Source: Pinus tabuliformis (Eukaryota; Streptophyta; Pinopsida; Pinales; Pinaceae). Taken from it: a DNA stretch of 64,000 nucleotides. The position numbers and the translations under genes were made by a program. The notes under the pieces are model-generated. The model was not told the origin of the DNA. It did not search any database and worked only from the letters and a program-made list of their open reading frames with translations. The stretch's first letter is position 1. Each line of letters begins with the position of its first letter. Shown here in pieces: positions 1 through 12,781 of this stretch. Location of the stretch: NCBI GenBank assembly GCA_031772625.1, contig CM062804.1:274505174-274569173 (forward strand). The letters run 5' to 3'.

Positions 1-1479
1 ATTATAAAATACAATCTATAACCATTTTGGGAAAGTTTTGCTAGAACATGCTTAAAAATCAGCATATTTAATATTAATATTTAACAATAATATGGACAAT
101 AACACATTTTGATAAATTAAATAACATATTATCAAGCCTAAAAAATGTCACTAACTGAAAACTACAAAGCATGCAACTAATGGAAGTGACCACTCAAGGC
201 CACCACAAGACAATTAATCTATTAAGACCAAGGTTAATGGGGACAAAGATCTATAAAGGACAAAGGAAAACCTATTTTAACTTTATTGTTTTATTAGCCT
301 CGTTCAAGATGAACATTTCAAGATATCATGAAGAACATAATTAGTTTTATTGCATTAAGAAAACCCAAGCACATTCTATAACTTAGCAAGAAAGAGATGT
401 ATAACACCCATCTCAGCAACACGACACATGACATTAAGTTACTTTACTATATATAATTTAAACTCCTATCATAAAATCACAAATTTAGCATGAATGGAAT
501 GTTTAAAATCCATTTTTATAAAAACAAAATATAATTTTTCTTATAGAAAAATATACCAAAAACTAAATATATTTTTCTAGAAAAAACAAATACTAAAACT
601 AAATATATATTTAAAAAAAAAAAACTAAAACATAAGCAAACTAGAATTTGAATTTGACATTCTTGGTCACTTTCAGAAACATATGGTGGAATGTAATCTC
701 TTTATCCTCATCTTTAGCTTTTTCCTAAAAAATAAAGCATACAAAAGTGGGAAAGAGCCATAAAGCATGGGGAAGCTTTTTCCTAAGCACAAAAGCATCT
801 AAAAAGTGGAAAATTCCTTTTTTATATGAGGAAACATTATTCACCCAAAAGATTTTTCCCAAATTGAACTAATGAGGAATTTTGGAAATCTTCATAGCCT
901 CCACTTTCCTATATATTAGCGGCTTGGCCATTGAAAAAATGATGGGAATTTTGTATTGTCACGCTCTTGAGATCTGTCTTGAGAGGGAGAGTTTTGGAGC
1001 TATGAGTTAGGGGAGGTGATGTTGCAACTATATCTGATTGTTGTAACTTTCCTCCAACTCCTTTATTCATATAGATCGGTTGTTCTTCCTTCCATATGTT
1101 TCTATTCATTCTTTACTTCTTCTATTTAACTAATGTATGCATGGGTTTTTGGTTTATATTTATTTATTCAATAATATTTATATGTTTTTTTATAGTTTTG
1201 ATTATTAAGATATTATGTTTTGAAGGTTGCTTTATTCTCTCTCTTATGTGTAGGACCAAGCTTTGGAGCTAGCTAGGAGCGCTTCTTGGCTATACGAAAA
1301 ACTCCAAGAAGACCTGCATGCGAGGACTCACAAGAATTCATTCTCTTTTTCTTAATCTATACTCTACATCTTGATCTACTAAGAATCATAAGCCTTAGAA
1401 CAACCTTTCTCTTAATTGGTTTGTCCTAGGTTTCTGAGATAAACTGAGAGGGTTTTGTTTTCATCTAACCATGCACTAA
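1..1479. other. AT-rich intergenic DNA, nothing recognised
   Basis: This stretch is AT-rich with many homopolymer runs. Short open frames occur on both strands, but none shows a recognisable domain or exon-like composition. No RNA gene, LTR or terminal inverted repeat was found. Confidence 0.5.
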
Positions 1480-1535
1480 ATCCTACAGCAAAATGATATT
1501 TAGAAAATTTAATATATTTCACTATGTAAATGAAC

Positions 1536-2905
1536 TTAGTAAAATGAACCCATAGAGGTGGTCATAAATGGAAATAAAAGTAAAACTCTAAACAAGAAGC
1601 CAAAAGTGGATTTAACCATGGATGAAAAATTGGGAGTAGAATTGGATGTTAAACTAGCCATCAAAACAATATGCAAGCAATGACACAAAAAGGTTTTTAA
1701 AGTAAAATTAAAAAAGGGTGCAACACTAGACACAAAGAAGGGAACAAAATAGGGCATATGAAAGGATACCGAATTGGGTGCAAACAAGGATGCAAAAATG
1801 GACACCGAAATGAGGATGCAAAGAATGGTGTAAAATTAGGATGCAAAAAGGATGTAAGAAAGGACACAAAACAAGATGCAAAATGGGACTAAAAATGGTG
1901 AAACCAAAGATGTCAAAGATGATGCATAACTAGATGAAAATTCCAACTAAAATCTAGGTGCAAAATGAGATGCAAATGTGGACACAAAATGTGGCAGAAA
2001 AAAGGATGCAAATTTGGAAGCCAAAAAGGATGAAAAACTAGATACCAAAAAGGATGCAAATTTGGACATAAAAAATGGTGCAAAATTGGACAGAAAAGAA
2101 GAAAAAATGGTGCAAAAATGGGCATAAAAATGGCTCAATTTTGGATGCAAATTGAGATGCAACATTGGATGTAAAATGATGCAACAAATCATTCAAAACT
2201 TGGTGCAAAAACAAATGCAAAAGTAGACGAAAAAATGGCTCAAAAGTGAACGTAACAATAGACACAAAATGGGATGCAAAGGTGGATGCAATATATGGTT
2301 CAACATAGGATGCAAATTTAGATGCTCAAAAGGATGAAAAATTGGATGCAAGAAATGGTGTCAAAAATGATGCTAAATTGGATGCAACAAATGATGCAAA
2401 ATTAAATGCAAAATATGGTTCAAAATAGGATGCAAAAAAGGGAGATAAATAAAATGCAAAAGTGGATGCAAAAAATGGTGCAAAAATGCATGCAAAATTT
2501 GGCACTAAATCAGATTCAACATATGGTGCAAAATTGGATGGAAAAGATGGTGTAAAAAAAGGCACAAAAATAGATGTAAAAATAAGTACAAAATTAGAAG
2601 CAAAAGATGGCATAAGACCAGATGCAAAAATTGGCACAAATTGGATGTAAAAAAAGGCGCTAAATAAGATGTCAAAGATGGTGTAAAAATCGATGCAAAT
2701 TATGACACAAAAATAGAATCAAAGAATTCCACAAAAGAGGAAGCAAAAAATGATGCAAAAATAGATGCAAAAAAAGGCACAAAACTAGAAGCAAAACCTG
2801 TTGTAAAACCAAATGAAAATCTTGGTGCAAAATATGATGCAGAAAATGATGGAAAATTTGGCATAAAAAAGATGCAAAATTTGGTGCAAAAAATGACGCT
2901 TTAAA
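1536..2905. repeat. Degenerate minisatellite of GATGCAAAA / GGTGCAAAA words
   Basis: About 1.4 kb consists of imperfect, mostly 12-bp and 18-bp units built on GGATGCAAAATT and GGTGCAAAAATG. Unit boundaries drift, but the words GATGCAAAA, TGGTGCAAAA and GGCACAAAA recur dozens of times. The plus strand is strongly purine-rich. Long open frames on either strand here are a by-product of the repeat and are not genes. Confidence 0.85.
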
Positions 2906-2919
2906 AATTGTACAATAGA

Positions 2920-2990
2920 GCCAGATTTAGCGCCAGGTTGCTCATCCCAATTGAGAAAAAAATGCACTAGAATCTGGTGCTAAATCTGGC
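2920..2990. repeat. Subterminal inverted repeat of the CACTA-like element
   Basis: The arms are 2,920-2,936 and 2,974-2,990, 17 bp each with one mismatch, separated by 37 bp. They lie 25-95 bp inside the CACTA terminus at 3,015. Confidence 0.7.
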
Positions 2991-3015
2991 GCAAATTGCC
3001 TGTTTTGTTGTAGTG

Positions 3016-3590
3016 CATAAAGTAAGTCGAGTGGCCGAATACACCCTTCCACGAACATGGCTGACCAGAATAGTGTTTTCCATGATAGCAACTTCCCCAA
3101 TGGTCGAGTTTTCTCCAAACCAGATCGAGATGTTCCTTGAGGTCGCTTTCACGCACTTAGATTTTCTCTTTCATGAACGAGGTGCAGATGGGTGGTCCAC
3201 TAAAGGATTCGGGGAGCCATCCAGAGAGGTGGATTTACCCGATCTAACCCTGACCACTGGAGTCTCGAAGCACCCTGATGGCGAATGAAGAGAAGCAGAA
3301 GGGTTTGGGGCCACCGAGGGTAGCAGACCTATGGATGTCGCAGCAAAGATAGAGGTACTGGGTGGATTAGGGTCGAAAGGAGGCGACTGAGGCAAAATAG
3401 CAGTTAGAATGTGAAGGGTACCAGGGGACAGAGGTGGGATGTCCAGAGCAGAGGAAACCTGGGAGATATGCCCAACTGTGGGTATGGCCGAACAGTGCTC
3501 CGGCAAGGTGTTCAGCCTCAAACCTGCACCTTCCTATACACCCTCTCAGCCTTCCTTTTCCACTTATTTCATCCACCCAGCTGTTAAATC
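3016..3590. other. Unclassified sequence next to the CACTA end
   Basis: The composition is closer to coding DNA than its surroundings. A plus-strand frame at 2,977-3,288 (103 codons) and another at 3,439-3,633 are open, but neither resembles a family I know. It may be a remnant of the 3' region of a retroelement, since an LTR-like stretch follows. I assign no function. Confidence 0.3.
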
Positions 3591-3594
3591 ATTG

Positions 3595-4400
3595 CATTGT
3601 AGTTTAAAAAGAGCTTTTTATATGGTTTTTTGACTATGCTTATGACTGTTGTTTGGTTTAGTTTTTTTGTTCATGCAGCTGCGGAAACTTGTCAGTTTCC
3701 GCAGCCAGCACAGGTTTCTGCAGCCAGCACAGGATTCCACGACTATTTTGTTAAAAGCTGTGCTCCAGGTGTCCTATGAAGAAACGAGCCACATGGGCAA
3801 GCTCCAGGTAACGGATACATGGAACGTATCCCTTCAAATCAGCCAAATCATCCATAGAAGGTCACGGTCAATGAGGGTCAAAGGCAAAGCCAACTAAGGA
3901 GTTTAGCGGTGGCATGTCTCTGTTTTGACCACGTAAACGTTACGTGGCACAGTCCTCAGCTCACGAAGACACCAGCACACCTGGAGATCATTTCTGTAAC
4001 CTGAATCTAACAGCTACCACTCCGGAGATTTAATAGACATGATGACAGTTATGCTAGATCTCGGCTAAAGGGATCTACGTGTCTTTGGCAACACAATCAA
4101 TAGGGTAGGAGTTAGTTAGTTAGTTTCAGCATTTTTTCATTATAAATAACGCGTCGTTGAATGCTGTAAAGAAGTTTTTGGGATATGTAAACTCTGAACT
4201 GTTGTGTTTCCACCCCACTGTTTATATATGTTGTTGTTTTAATATATGAGAAGACTTTTCTGAGTTTATTCGTGTGACTACTTGTTGACCGGCTGAAGTG
4301 GCAGAGGGCCCCTACGCACTGAAGCCTTGTAATGTTTTCATTTGGTTTTATTATGTTCTTGTATCATTAGCTTGTATATAACACATTGTTTGATGTCTCT
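3595..4400 (+). repeat. LTR-like stretch
   Basis: This segment looks like a plant LTR in composition: a GC-richer upstream part with short direct repeats (TTTCCGCAGCCAGCACAGG and TTTCTGCAGCCAGCACAGG at about 3,695-3,735), a TATA-like ATTATAAATAAC at about 4,140, then a T-rich downstream part. No paired LTR, primer site or target duplication was found. It could be a solo LTR or another promoter-bearing repeat. Confidence 0.35.
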
Positions 4401-4720
4401 TAACTCACTGTTGTTTATATTTTCACCTCTGTTTTCTTATAACTGTCAACTGATCAGTGCTTTTCTGCAGGTTTTCTTAGGCAGCCCGGGCAAATTTTCA
4501 TCTTTTAGATAACTATTGACATATGAGATCATCTTGTCTTTCCTACTCACTTTCATTTTCTGAAGTTTAATTTCATCACTGTCTTTTTTCAAGTTGTGAT
4601 TTGCTTACTTTTTTTTTTTTTTGTTATTTAGATATCATACTGCTCATCAATTTCTGGTTTCTTTCTATAGTGGAGTGACTCTATTAGCAAGAAATCAGAA
4701 TATTACTAACTGTAGTGTGA

Positions 4721-5070
4721 TTTAGTTATCATATTGCTTAAACTTATTCACGATTGCTTCCCACAAGGTAGATTGAGCTGAAGGGTAAAGGATCAGAAGA
4801 GTTGAAGTAGTGTGATTAGTTTCCTTTCTGCAATTTAATTTCTTGCAATTTAGTTATCATATTGCTTAAACTTATTCATGGTTGCTTCCCACAAGGTAAA
4901 TTGAGCTGAAGGGTAAAGGACCAGAAGAGTTAAAGTAGTGTGACTAGTTTCTTTTATGCAATTTAATTTCTTGCCATTTAGATAGCATATTGCTTGACTT
5001 ATTCATGATTACTTCCCACAAGGTAGATTGAGCTGAAGGGTAAAGGATCTGAAGAGTTTAAGTAGTATGA
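4721..5070. repeat. Tandem repeat, 128-bp period, about 2.7 copies
   Basis: The block starting TTTAGTTATCATATTGC recurs at 4,721, 4,849 and 4,977 (the last as TTTAGATAGCATATTGC), spaced exactly 128 bp. Each copy contains CTTCCCACAAGGTA followed by GAGCTGAAGGGTAAAGGA. The copies differ by scattered substitutions. Confidence 0.9.
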
Positions 5071-6773
5071 ATTAGTTGCTTTGTTTTTGGTTTGAGTTGC
5101 TTTAAATTCAGTTTTTATTTTCTTTTCATTCAGCAGCAAGAATATTGGGCCATTGTCATTAGTTCACTGTTTGATGCATTTACTTTCTCTTAAGAATTGA
5201 TTTCAGTTTAGTTGTTTTAAAGCTTTCTTCTTGAGCACTTTCAAGATTGAGAAAATCACTGTAGAAACCACCATCACCATCCATACTCCATACTTCACTT
5301 TCATTTTCACCATCACACATTAGGGAAAGATAAATCCAAAAACAAACTAAAAAAACTCAAAAACGACAAAATATTAAGGAAATGGTTATCTAGTACATAT
5401 AGTACACTTCACTTCGTCAGTTTACTAACCCCGGATTGACATTTTAAATAGAAATTTAGATCACACTAAATTGACCAAACACAAGGTGACCAGAGGAGAT
5501 GTGTTAGACCGAAAACAGTTCGACAGGAGATTAGGGCCAGCATCCGGAGTTATGAAATTAGGGCACCAGAAAATAACGCGCTCAGGATGTGGGTCTTCAG
5601 AATAATCCACCTCCTCCGTGTCCATTGATTCTCCCAATATACCTGCAGGTGAAGACATCTTGATAATGACAGATGGGCCAAGAAAACGGGTAAAGGAGTT
5701 AGTGTCGGTTATGGGTACCTGAACAATAATGGTAACAGGATGCATAATAAACAAGGGTTAACAAAAACCCTTACGGAGACCTACAGCGTCCTTAATTCAT
5801 TACTATTTAGGTAGATAATGGAAAAATGTTCCCACGGGTCTACTAGATGAATAACAATAGTTTCTATAGAATCTAGCAACGGAAGTAGCTACGTATAAAT
5901 ATTCTTAAGTTAATAATAAAATATTATATTTTGGTATCCCATAAATAGAATGAAAGATCTTTAACCAAGTCAAACTCGAAGTCACGCGGAAAGAAAAAAA
6001 TAAACGAATGAAAAAAAATGGGATAGGAAATTTAGAAGCCCGAAACCCTTTAGGGTTACTAAGAACATGACAACATTATAGCTATTTGTAATAATTTATA
6101 ATAGACGAACTATTTTTTTTTTTTAAGGAATGGCATATTCAGAGGAGACTGTTTAATTAAAAATAAAATGATATATGACCAAAAGTTGTAATGGTTAACA
6201 GTTAGGACAATGAAGAAATTAATAAACCAAGTATAACCATTTTTATACTTAAGATAAACATGATAACCAGAAAAAATTAAACCATAACTTTTTATGATAT
6301 TCACTCAAATTATTACAGATGGTTGCATTCCTCTCAATCGATTGACAAATAAATTATAAAACAAAACACAAGCTCAAGTGGCATCACGATTTAAAATATA
6401 TTCGTGAGTTTGGTCTCGGCCTCTAAGTACCTAGAGGAATACATAACCAGAAGGGAAATATTAGAAATATGTAAACTACACCAATACTATATAAAAATTA
6501 AAGACATTACAGTAAAGAGAACCTTGAGAAATGATAACACATACCATGTTTCGTGAGGAGATCCTTAGGGATAACTTTAAGAACATGAAATCAGCAAAAA
6601 CAAACAAAATAAAAGTTTTAAAATCATTCTTGTGAGGTGGTAGGTTAATCATGATAAAGAAAAAAATTTAAATTAAAATCATTCTTATGAAGTGGTAGGT
6701 TAATCAAGTTAAAATAAAATAAAATTAAGGGCTATGTTAGTATAATCCATATTATATTTTTTCCCGTATTAAT
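5071..6773. other. AT-rich intergenic DNA
   Basis: No confident feature. A minus-strand frame at 5,461-5,754 (97 codons) has a more exon-like composition than its neighbours, but I do not recognise the product and see no clear splice context. The rest is AT-rich. Confidence 0.4.
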
Positions 6774-6967
6774 ATGTTTCAAATGTTAGGTATCATATCC
6801 ATGTTAATAATGTTATAAATTACATATCTGATGATGATGATAATTAATGTTTCGTAAGAGAAATATTTTTATGTTTCAAATGTTAGGTATCATATCCATG
6901 TTAATAATGTTATAAATTACATATCTGATGATGATGATAATTAATGTTTCGTAAGAGAAATATTTTT
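6774..6967. repeat. Perfect 97-bp tandem duplication
   Basis: 6,774-6,870 and 6,871-6,967 read identically, starting ATGTTTCAAATGTTAGG and ending AAATATTTTT. Because the surroundings are otherwise decayed, complete identity implies a recent duplication, or an assembly artefact. Confidence 0.95.
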
Positions 6968-8149
6968 ATAATATTTTTTTCCATTATGTAAAATTTATAT
7001 AAAACCATGTTATTTAATATAGAAATTGAAATTATGGATAAAAATAAAATATTTTTTTTGACATTAACAAGTTTTTATTCTAATTATTATATGTCAATTA
7101 AACATAGAATAAATAACATATCATATAATATCAATGATATTATTTTTATATAGTATTTTTCAACTCTATAAAAATTTGTGGAAAAAACAAATTCTCCCTT
7201 TACTTTATCTCTATATAAAGTGGATGAAAATCAAGATGAAAATTGAAGGATTTTATTTGTGGTGGACATTGATCTTTTTTTGTTATTACTATTCAATTTT
7301 TTTATTCATGATTAAAAGTATTATTTTATTATTTTTAAATGTAATATCATGATGTAGAGTACTTTTCAACATGAAAACCAACCAAGATCCATCTTAACTA
7401 TCGGTCTATCGAGCACTCTAAGCAATAAAATATCTCAAGTCTTGCACTCAAAATATATGTTTGTAGCTTGAAATATTTGATCCCTCTATGCCCTTCATAG
7501 ATCCGAAATAAATAAGGATCTTTCATCCTAACCCCTAATTTGTCAACGTTCAAGAGGTATCAAATATCTCATGCTTTGCACTCAAAAAAGAAGTTTGAAG
7601 CTTGAGAGAACTATGACTAAAATCCCTTGATAAATTTGGAGAAAATATAGATCTACATAGTTTATAAATGAAGGTGTGAATTTTGAAATATGATTTATAA
7701 TATAGTATTGTAAATCCTATTATATAATAGAGAGTTATATTTGGAAACAAATAAATATATCCATAGTAAAATAAATAAATATATACATATATATAGGTAA
7801 TAAATATGCCTATATTTTCGAAAGTGGTTTGAAATATCATATTATAGATCATATTATATAAATGAGGGTTTTTATTTATTTATTTATGAGAATATAAGTG
7901 ATAGATATATTGGAAACAAGGAGCTAGAGTGAAGTAGAAGAATGTGGGAAATCCAAATTCTATAAAGTTCTAAGCCTATAGGGCAGTAACAGAGGGAGGG
8001 AGCTCTGCTCCCTCCTATCATGATGTTCTCATCAATACATGAAAGGGAACCCTAGGTGGGTTTTGTGCTTATTCTGATAGTATAGGGGATATTTTATAAG
8101 GAAACAACTCAGCGGACATATTGAAGATGTGGAGTAAAATGTTGCAAAT
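6968..8149. other. AT-rich intergenic DNA with weak internal repetition
   Basis: Extremely AT-rich. A phrase around CTTGCACTCAAAA ... GTAGCTTGA at about 7,440-7,475 recurs imperfectly at 7,577-7,602. The block around CATATTATAGATCATATTATATAA at about 7,838 resembles an earlier one at about 7,690. No gene recognised. Confidence 0.4.
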
Positions 8150-9540
8150 TCAAAAGCAGTTAATGGAGGGCTTTTAGAGAAAGGATTAGGTCTTGAAATG
8201 TTAGGCCCAAATGGAGCTTAAAAGCCTAAGACAAAAAAAAATCGTAGGGCGGTCATCATAGATCCACAGACCCGAGCCATCAGAGACGATACAAAAACAT
8301 AAGAATTCATTTAGAAATTATGGGGATCGAGCCTAATGAGAAAGTATTACGAACCTAGATCGAGTATATCTCGAAACCCAAAAGGGAACTTGACCTCCAC
8401 TTGGGTTCCAAATGATTCTTGATAACTATATTTTCTAACTAGGAAGAGAGAGACAAGGTCTTTGAGGGAGGACCGTACATTCTCTCTTTAGCCGACCTAT
8501 ACATGCAACCCTGGATGAAATATTTTACAACATAGTAGGAAACATTTACCTTTGTTCTAGTCTGGAGAAGCTTATATTATTTTTCCCTATATTACTAGTT
8601 GTAGACAACACTAAGAGTTATCGAGAACTTTCTTGTATGATTTATGAAGATAGAATAGGTGACTCAGCTAGATAAATACATTGCATATTTTAATATCTCC
8701 GTTAAAATTGATGTATTGTGTTCTCTCCAAGATGTGGTGACTCTAGAATCCCAGGATGAAGTCTGGTGAGAGAGTATTAACTATGAGAAAATTCCTTTCT
8801 GATGTAGATGATGCCATTAACACAAGAATCTCTTAAGAATATTCCTTCTCAATTTTAAGTGAGTTTAACCAAGAGCTCATTAGGACAAGGGCTTTGAGGG
8901 TTTCACAAAAGTGGGTGAAAATGGAAAAACAAGAAGGAAACAACAATAGAAGCCTATGAGGGAAAACAAGGAATCCAAGAACAGTTATGATTTCTTATCT
9001 AATGAAACCCTATAGGAGGAAATAGATATTGAAAAAGTTCAAGAACCAAAGGACTAGGAAGCATTGATGTAGGATCCTCCAACCAATACATAAATATGGG
9101 GGAAACTGGATCAGCTCGAAGTGAAGAATGAGGATCTAGGGGATTCAAATGAGTCTCAATAGCAAGACAAGAATTGGATATGACTCTAAGCAAGGTAGGG
9201 ATGTAAGATATAGATATAAATATATTGCATAATGAGAAGGATTATATTTTCCACATATGTTAGAATAGTGGAAGGAGAAAGGAGTGTAAATGATCCACAA
9301 ATAATAAATATAACGGCTATAATATCTATTCCTCGCACATTCATAAACCAGACTCATTGGAACAAGGAGATCACATGGGGAACCAAAAGGTTTGGGAGTC
9401 AAAGTGCTAAGCTTAAAAAAAATCCAGACCCCCATTCTAGTTGAGAGGAAAAGAGGAAGGAAATATAATAGTGTTTCCCTCAAGGAGCTTGATGCCTTAT
9501 TGATAAACTATGGTAAGATGAAATCCTAGAACCCTGACTC
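8150..9540 (+). pseudogene. LINE ORF1 remnant (nucleic-acid-binding protein)
   Basis: Around 8,460-8,530 one frame reads EGGPYILSLADLYMQPW, matching the GGP(W/Y)...L...W pattern of the DUF4283-type domain at the start of plant L1 ORF1 proteins. The following frame has FTFVLVW where the family has its PVWVRL-like motif. The expected CCHC zinc knuckle near the C-terminus is no longer readable. In plant LINEs this protein binds element RNA. It precedes the ORF2 start at 9,559 as expected. Frames are broken throughout and the limits are approximate. Confidence 0.45.
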
Positions 9541-9558
9541 CTCCTGCCTTCCATTACA

Positions 9559-11840
9559 ATGAAACTTTTAGCATGGAATATAAGAGGCTTGGATAGCGTA
9601 AGAAAAAAATAAAATCCTTAAAGGGAATATTAAAAAGGAAAACCTAGATATCATATTCATTCAAGTGACTAAGTGTTCACCCAAACATCTGAAAAATAAG
9701 TTGTGGGAATTTTGAGGATATATATGAATATGTAGATATTGAAGCTTGGAATGCTACAAGAGGAATATTAACCATGTGGAAGCGTCAGAAGGTAAAACTT
9801 ATCTCCTCTGAATCCACTAGGTACTCCTTTTCTATTGTTATGCAATTTATGGGATATTAAGATCCAATACTATGTATGAATGTGTATGGCCCCCAATGGA
9901 TTTATGGGAAGCTTAACTTCATACAATATTTGGAGGATATCTATAAATGGATACCACTCTTGAAATGGATATTGGTAGGAGATTTCAACATGATCGTTAG
10001 CTTCAAGGAGAGAAAGAAAAAAAAGAGGAATAAGGAAACTATATTATGACTGAAAGAGTTTCCAGAATTTGATCGATAACACAGAGTTGTTGGAAATAGA
10101 AGCAAAAAATGGTATGTATACCTAGAAAAAAAAATGAGGGGAAAAATATGTGGTGGAATCACGTCTAGATATATGTTTAGCTTCAAAGGAAATAATCCTC
10201 CAAGGAATTAGTGTAGAAGCCAATATCCTACATTATTGTGGATCTCATCACTCGCTTATCCTTTTGGATGCCCAAATTATGGGAATGCCAACAAACAAAC
10301 ACCTCCTGTTTGAGGGATTTCAGTTGGACCATCCTAACATTGTGGAAAATTATGAAATAATGATGAGAGGAAGTGGGAGAAGATAGAGACTCTAAAATGT
10401 TTAAGCTGCAGAAAAGACTAAAACAATTCAAAGGTAAGATCAAATTTTTGAATAGGCATGAGTTTGGAAATATCTTCCAAGCCAAAAAGTAATTAGAAGA
10501 CAAAATTGAGGAGATTCAAATATTTTTAGCTAAGGAGGGATATAATGATGAAAATAAATAATTATAGCACTCCCTCTACCAGGAATTGGAAGAGAGATGC
10601 AGACAAGAGGATAAATTATGGAAACAAAATATAGGGTTCAATGGATCCTTGAAGGAGAAACGAATACTAAATTCTTCCACAAAAACATTGTAATCCATAG
10701 AAACCATAACAAAATATTGAAATTGAAGGATGAGAAGGGAACATCTTCCAAAGACATTAGCAGTTTGACTAGATTCTAGTTCAAAATTTTCAGGAATAGC
10801 AATCGAATCCCAAGGAGACAGATTAATCGAAATTTAGAAAATCTTGCACAATGTCCCAAGGATGATCAATGAGGAGCATAATGCCAATCTTGTGAGTCAC
10901 ATATCTTAGGCGGAGGTGGAAAATGTAGTGCAATATATGTCAAATGGTAAGGTTCCTAGTCTAGATGGTTTCACTATGGATTTATTCATGCCTATTGGGA
11001 TATTGTAGGTCAAGATATATATGAAGTAGTGGAATAATCTCGTAGATCAACAATTTTTCTTAAGGACTTGAATTCCAACCTAATTATTTTGATCCTGAAA
11101 TAAAAAGAATCAATCTTCCCATATCGATATCATCCTATTTTTATCTGTAACATAATATAGAAGATCATCTCTAAAGTTATAACAAATTCGCTGAAGCTTT
11201 TCTGCCGATTCTGGACTGAGAAGAATAAGTGGGGTTTGTGGAGGGGAGAAAAATCCTACAAAAAGTAATACAGGGTCACGAAATCATCTAATCCCTCAAA
11301 TCCCCAAAAAAATAAGTGGTGGTGATACAATTAGACATAGGTAAGGCCTACGACAAAATGAGCTAGGAATATATTGAGTGCACACTGCACGACTTTGTTT
11401 TTAATCAACAATGGATCTAGTGGGTCATGTCAATAGTCACTACTCCTAGCTTTTTGGTTTTGGTAAATAGGGCACCAATTAAACCCTTATCCTCCACAAT
11501 AGGCGTGAGGTAGGGAGACCCACTATCTCCTTTTTTCTTTGTTCTATGAATGGAGGGACTCGTTAGAACCATTAAAGTAGAGATTGCCACAGGTGGGATA
11601 AAGGGGTTACAACCTCACCTAGAATCTAAGATAACCACCCATACTAGTTCGTGGATGATGCAATGCTCCATGGTGTTCCTACTATCAAAGAAGCCAAGAC
11701 CTACAAATATATTTTTGATGACTTAAATTCCAAAGCTTCAGGGTTGGAGGTTAACTACTCAAAGACAATGATTTTTTTTTTAACACTTGTATCGCTATGT
11801 GGAAGAATAACACAAATATTTTAGGATTCCATAGGAAAGT
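9559..11840 (+). pseudogene. LINE ORF2, 5' part: endonuclease and reverse transcriptase
   Basis: The frame from the ATG at 9,559 begins MKLLAWNIRGLDS, the signature AWN(I/C)RGL start of plant L1 apurinic-type endonucleases. VGDFNMI follows at about 9,973, then SRLDICLASKE and a SHHSLILLD motif (family SDHSPI) at about 10,155-10,270. Reverse-transcriptase blocks follow: QLDIGKAYDK at about 11,325, GDPLSPFFFVL near 11,515, and the catalytic FVDD at 11,648-11,659 (FADD in most plant L1s). The product would nick the target and prime reverse transcription on it. Stops and frameshifts break it many times. The frame is cut at 11,840 by element D just after ILGFHRKV and resumes at 19,866. Confidence 0.75.
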
Positions 11841-12779
11841 TGTTGGGTGTAGGATCCCCCAAGGAAATTTTTGGGCCTTAAAGACCAGGTTTTCACTATG
11901 TCTAATGTAAAGACTCTGCAATTTGTGGACGCGGAGTGCCAAGGTTGTAAATGAGTCTGAGGGTTGTCTGCCCTCAATTTTTTTATGGAATGTTGGCTTA
12001 AGAGATCTACCCATGGTTCATGGACCATGGGATTGTATAAATAAAGTGAGGCTCTAAGTTTTAAAGGATAGATTGGGAGACATCGAAGGAGAATGAATCG
12101 ATCTAAGTGTAGAGTTGATTCTTTCGGGTTGTAGAGTAGGAGAAGGCTCTATAGCTGAGTGCACAAAGGCCTAGTAGTCTACAATTGAGTGCGCAGACCC
12201 CTTCAACTGAGTGTGTAGGGTGAGTAGAGTCTGTAACCGATTAAAGAAGTATTAAAAGAGGAGTTTCTTATCATTATATGCATCTTTTCCTCTTTATGCA
12301 TTACAATATATTGGGTATGAATTGCAAGTTTATTGTTTAATTATTGCTTGAACTTATATGAATGTGTTGAATAAGTAAGCATAATATAAGTATCTATTTA
12401 CACAAAGATAACTAACACTAATAAGAAGACAGGTAAGATCCATGGTGTAGCTTGGGGAATTAGTGTAGATCAATACTCTAGCAGTGTGAAAGCACCACAG
12501 TCCCTGGGTAGGATTGCGCGAAAGTGATTTTAACAGATCACAAAGGTATCACAGGTCAGGAAAGTGCACGAATCAACCTACACGAAGCCAACTCATAGTT
12601 GGACTAAAGGGACACCTCAGACATCTCTAGGTGCAGAAACTTGGTTCTAGCATCCCCCACTACTGCTTCTGGTGAGACCTCAATCCATGCTCTGGAGGCT
12701 GTTGCCAAAAGGGCTAGTAGTACAAGGATTTGTTTGGTTAATTAACTTTGAACATGGGTCAGATCGCATCAAGCCAAAA
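11841..12779 (+). repeat. 5' LTR of element D
   Basis: It aligns along its length with 18,936-19,865. Both contain the ATCTACCCATGG block, GATTGTATAAATA (TATA box at about 12,035), and the series TGAGTG(C/T)GCAGG. Relative to the 3' LTR it lacks 11 bp near its start, apparently lost between two TTGGG repeats. Confidence 0.85.
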
Positions 12780-12781
12780 AA

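Larger units (their letters stand above)
1480..3015 (-). mobile_element. CACTA-like DNA transposon, non-autonomous, one clear terminus
   Basis: Read on the minus strand from 3,015, the sequence starts CACTACAACAAAACAGG, the classic terminus of plant CACTA (En/Spm) transposons. Just inside it are two 17-bp subterminal arms, GCCAGATTTAGCGCCAG at 2,920-2,936 and its near-perfect reverse complement at 2,974-2,990 (one mismatch). CACTA elements normally carry such subterminal repeats as transposase-binding sites. The left end is uncertain: CCTACAGCAAAATG at about 1,482 resembles a decayed terminus, but I cannot match a 3-bp target duplication. There is no transposase frame, so the element would be non-autonomous, its interior made almost entirely of the short-word array described separately. 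Confidence 0.5.

Noticed and set aside
1536..2650. Several open frames of 60-103 codons on both strands
   Set aside because: They follow the GATGCAAAA word array; the peptides are simple repeats of the array and carry no domain.
5461..5754. 97-codon minus-strand frame as a host exon
   Set aside because: Composition is suggestive but there is no domain, no clear splice context and no second exon nearby.
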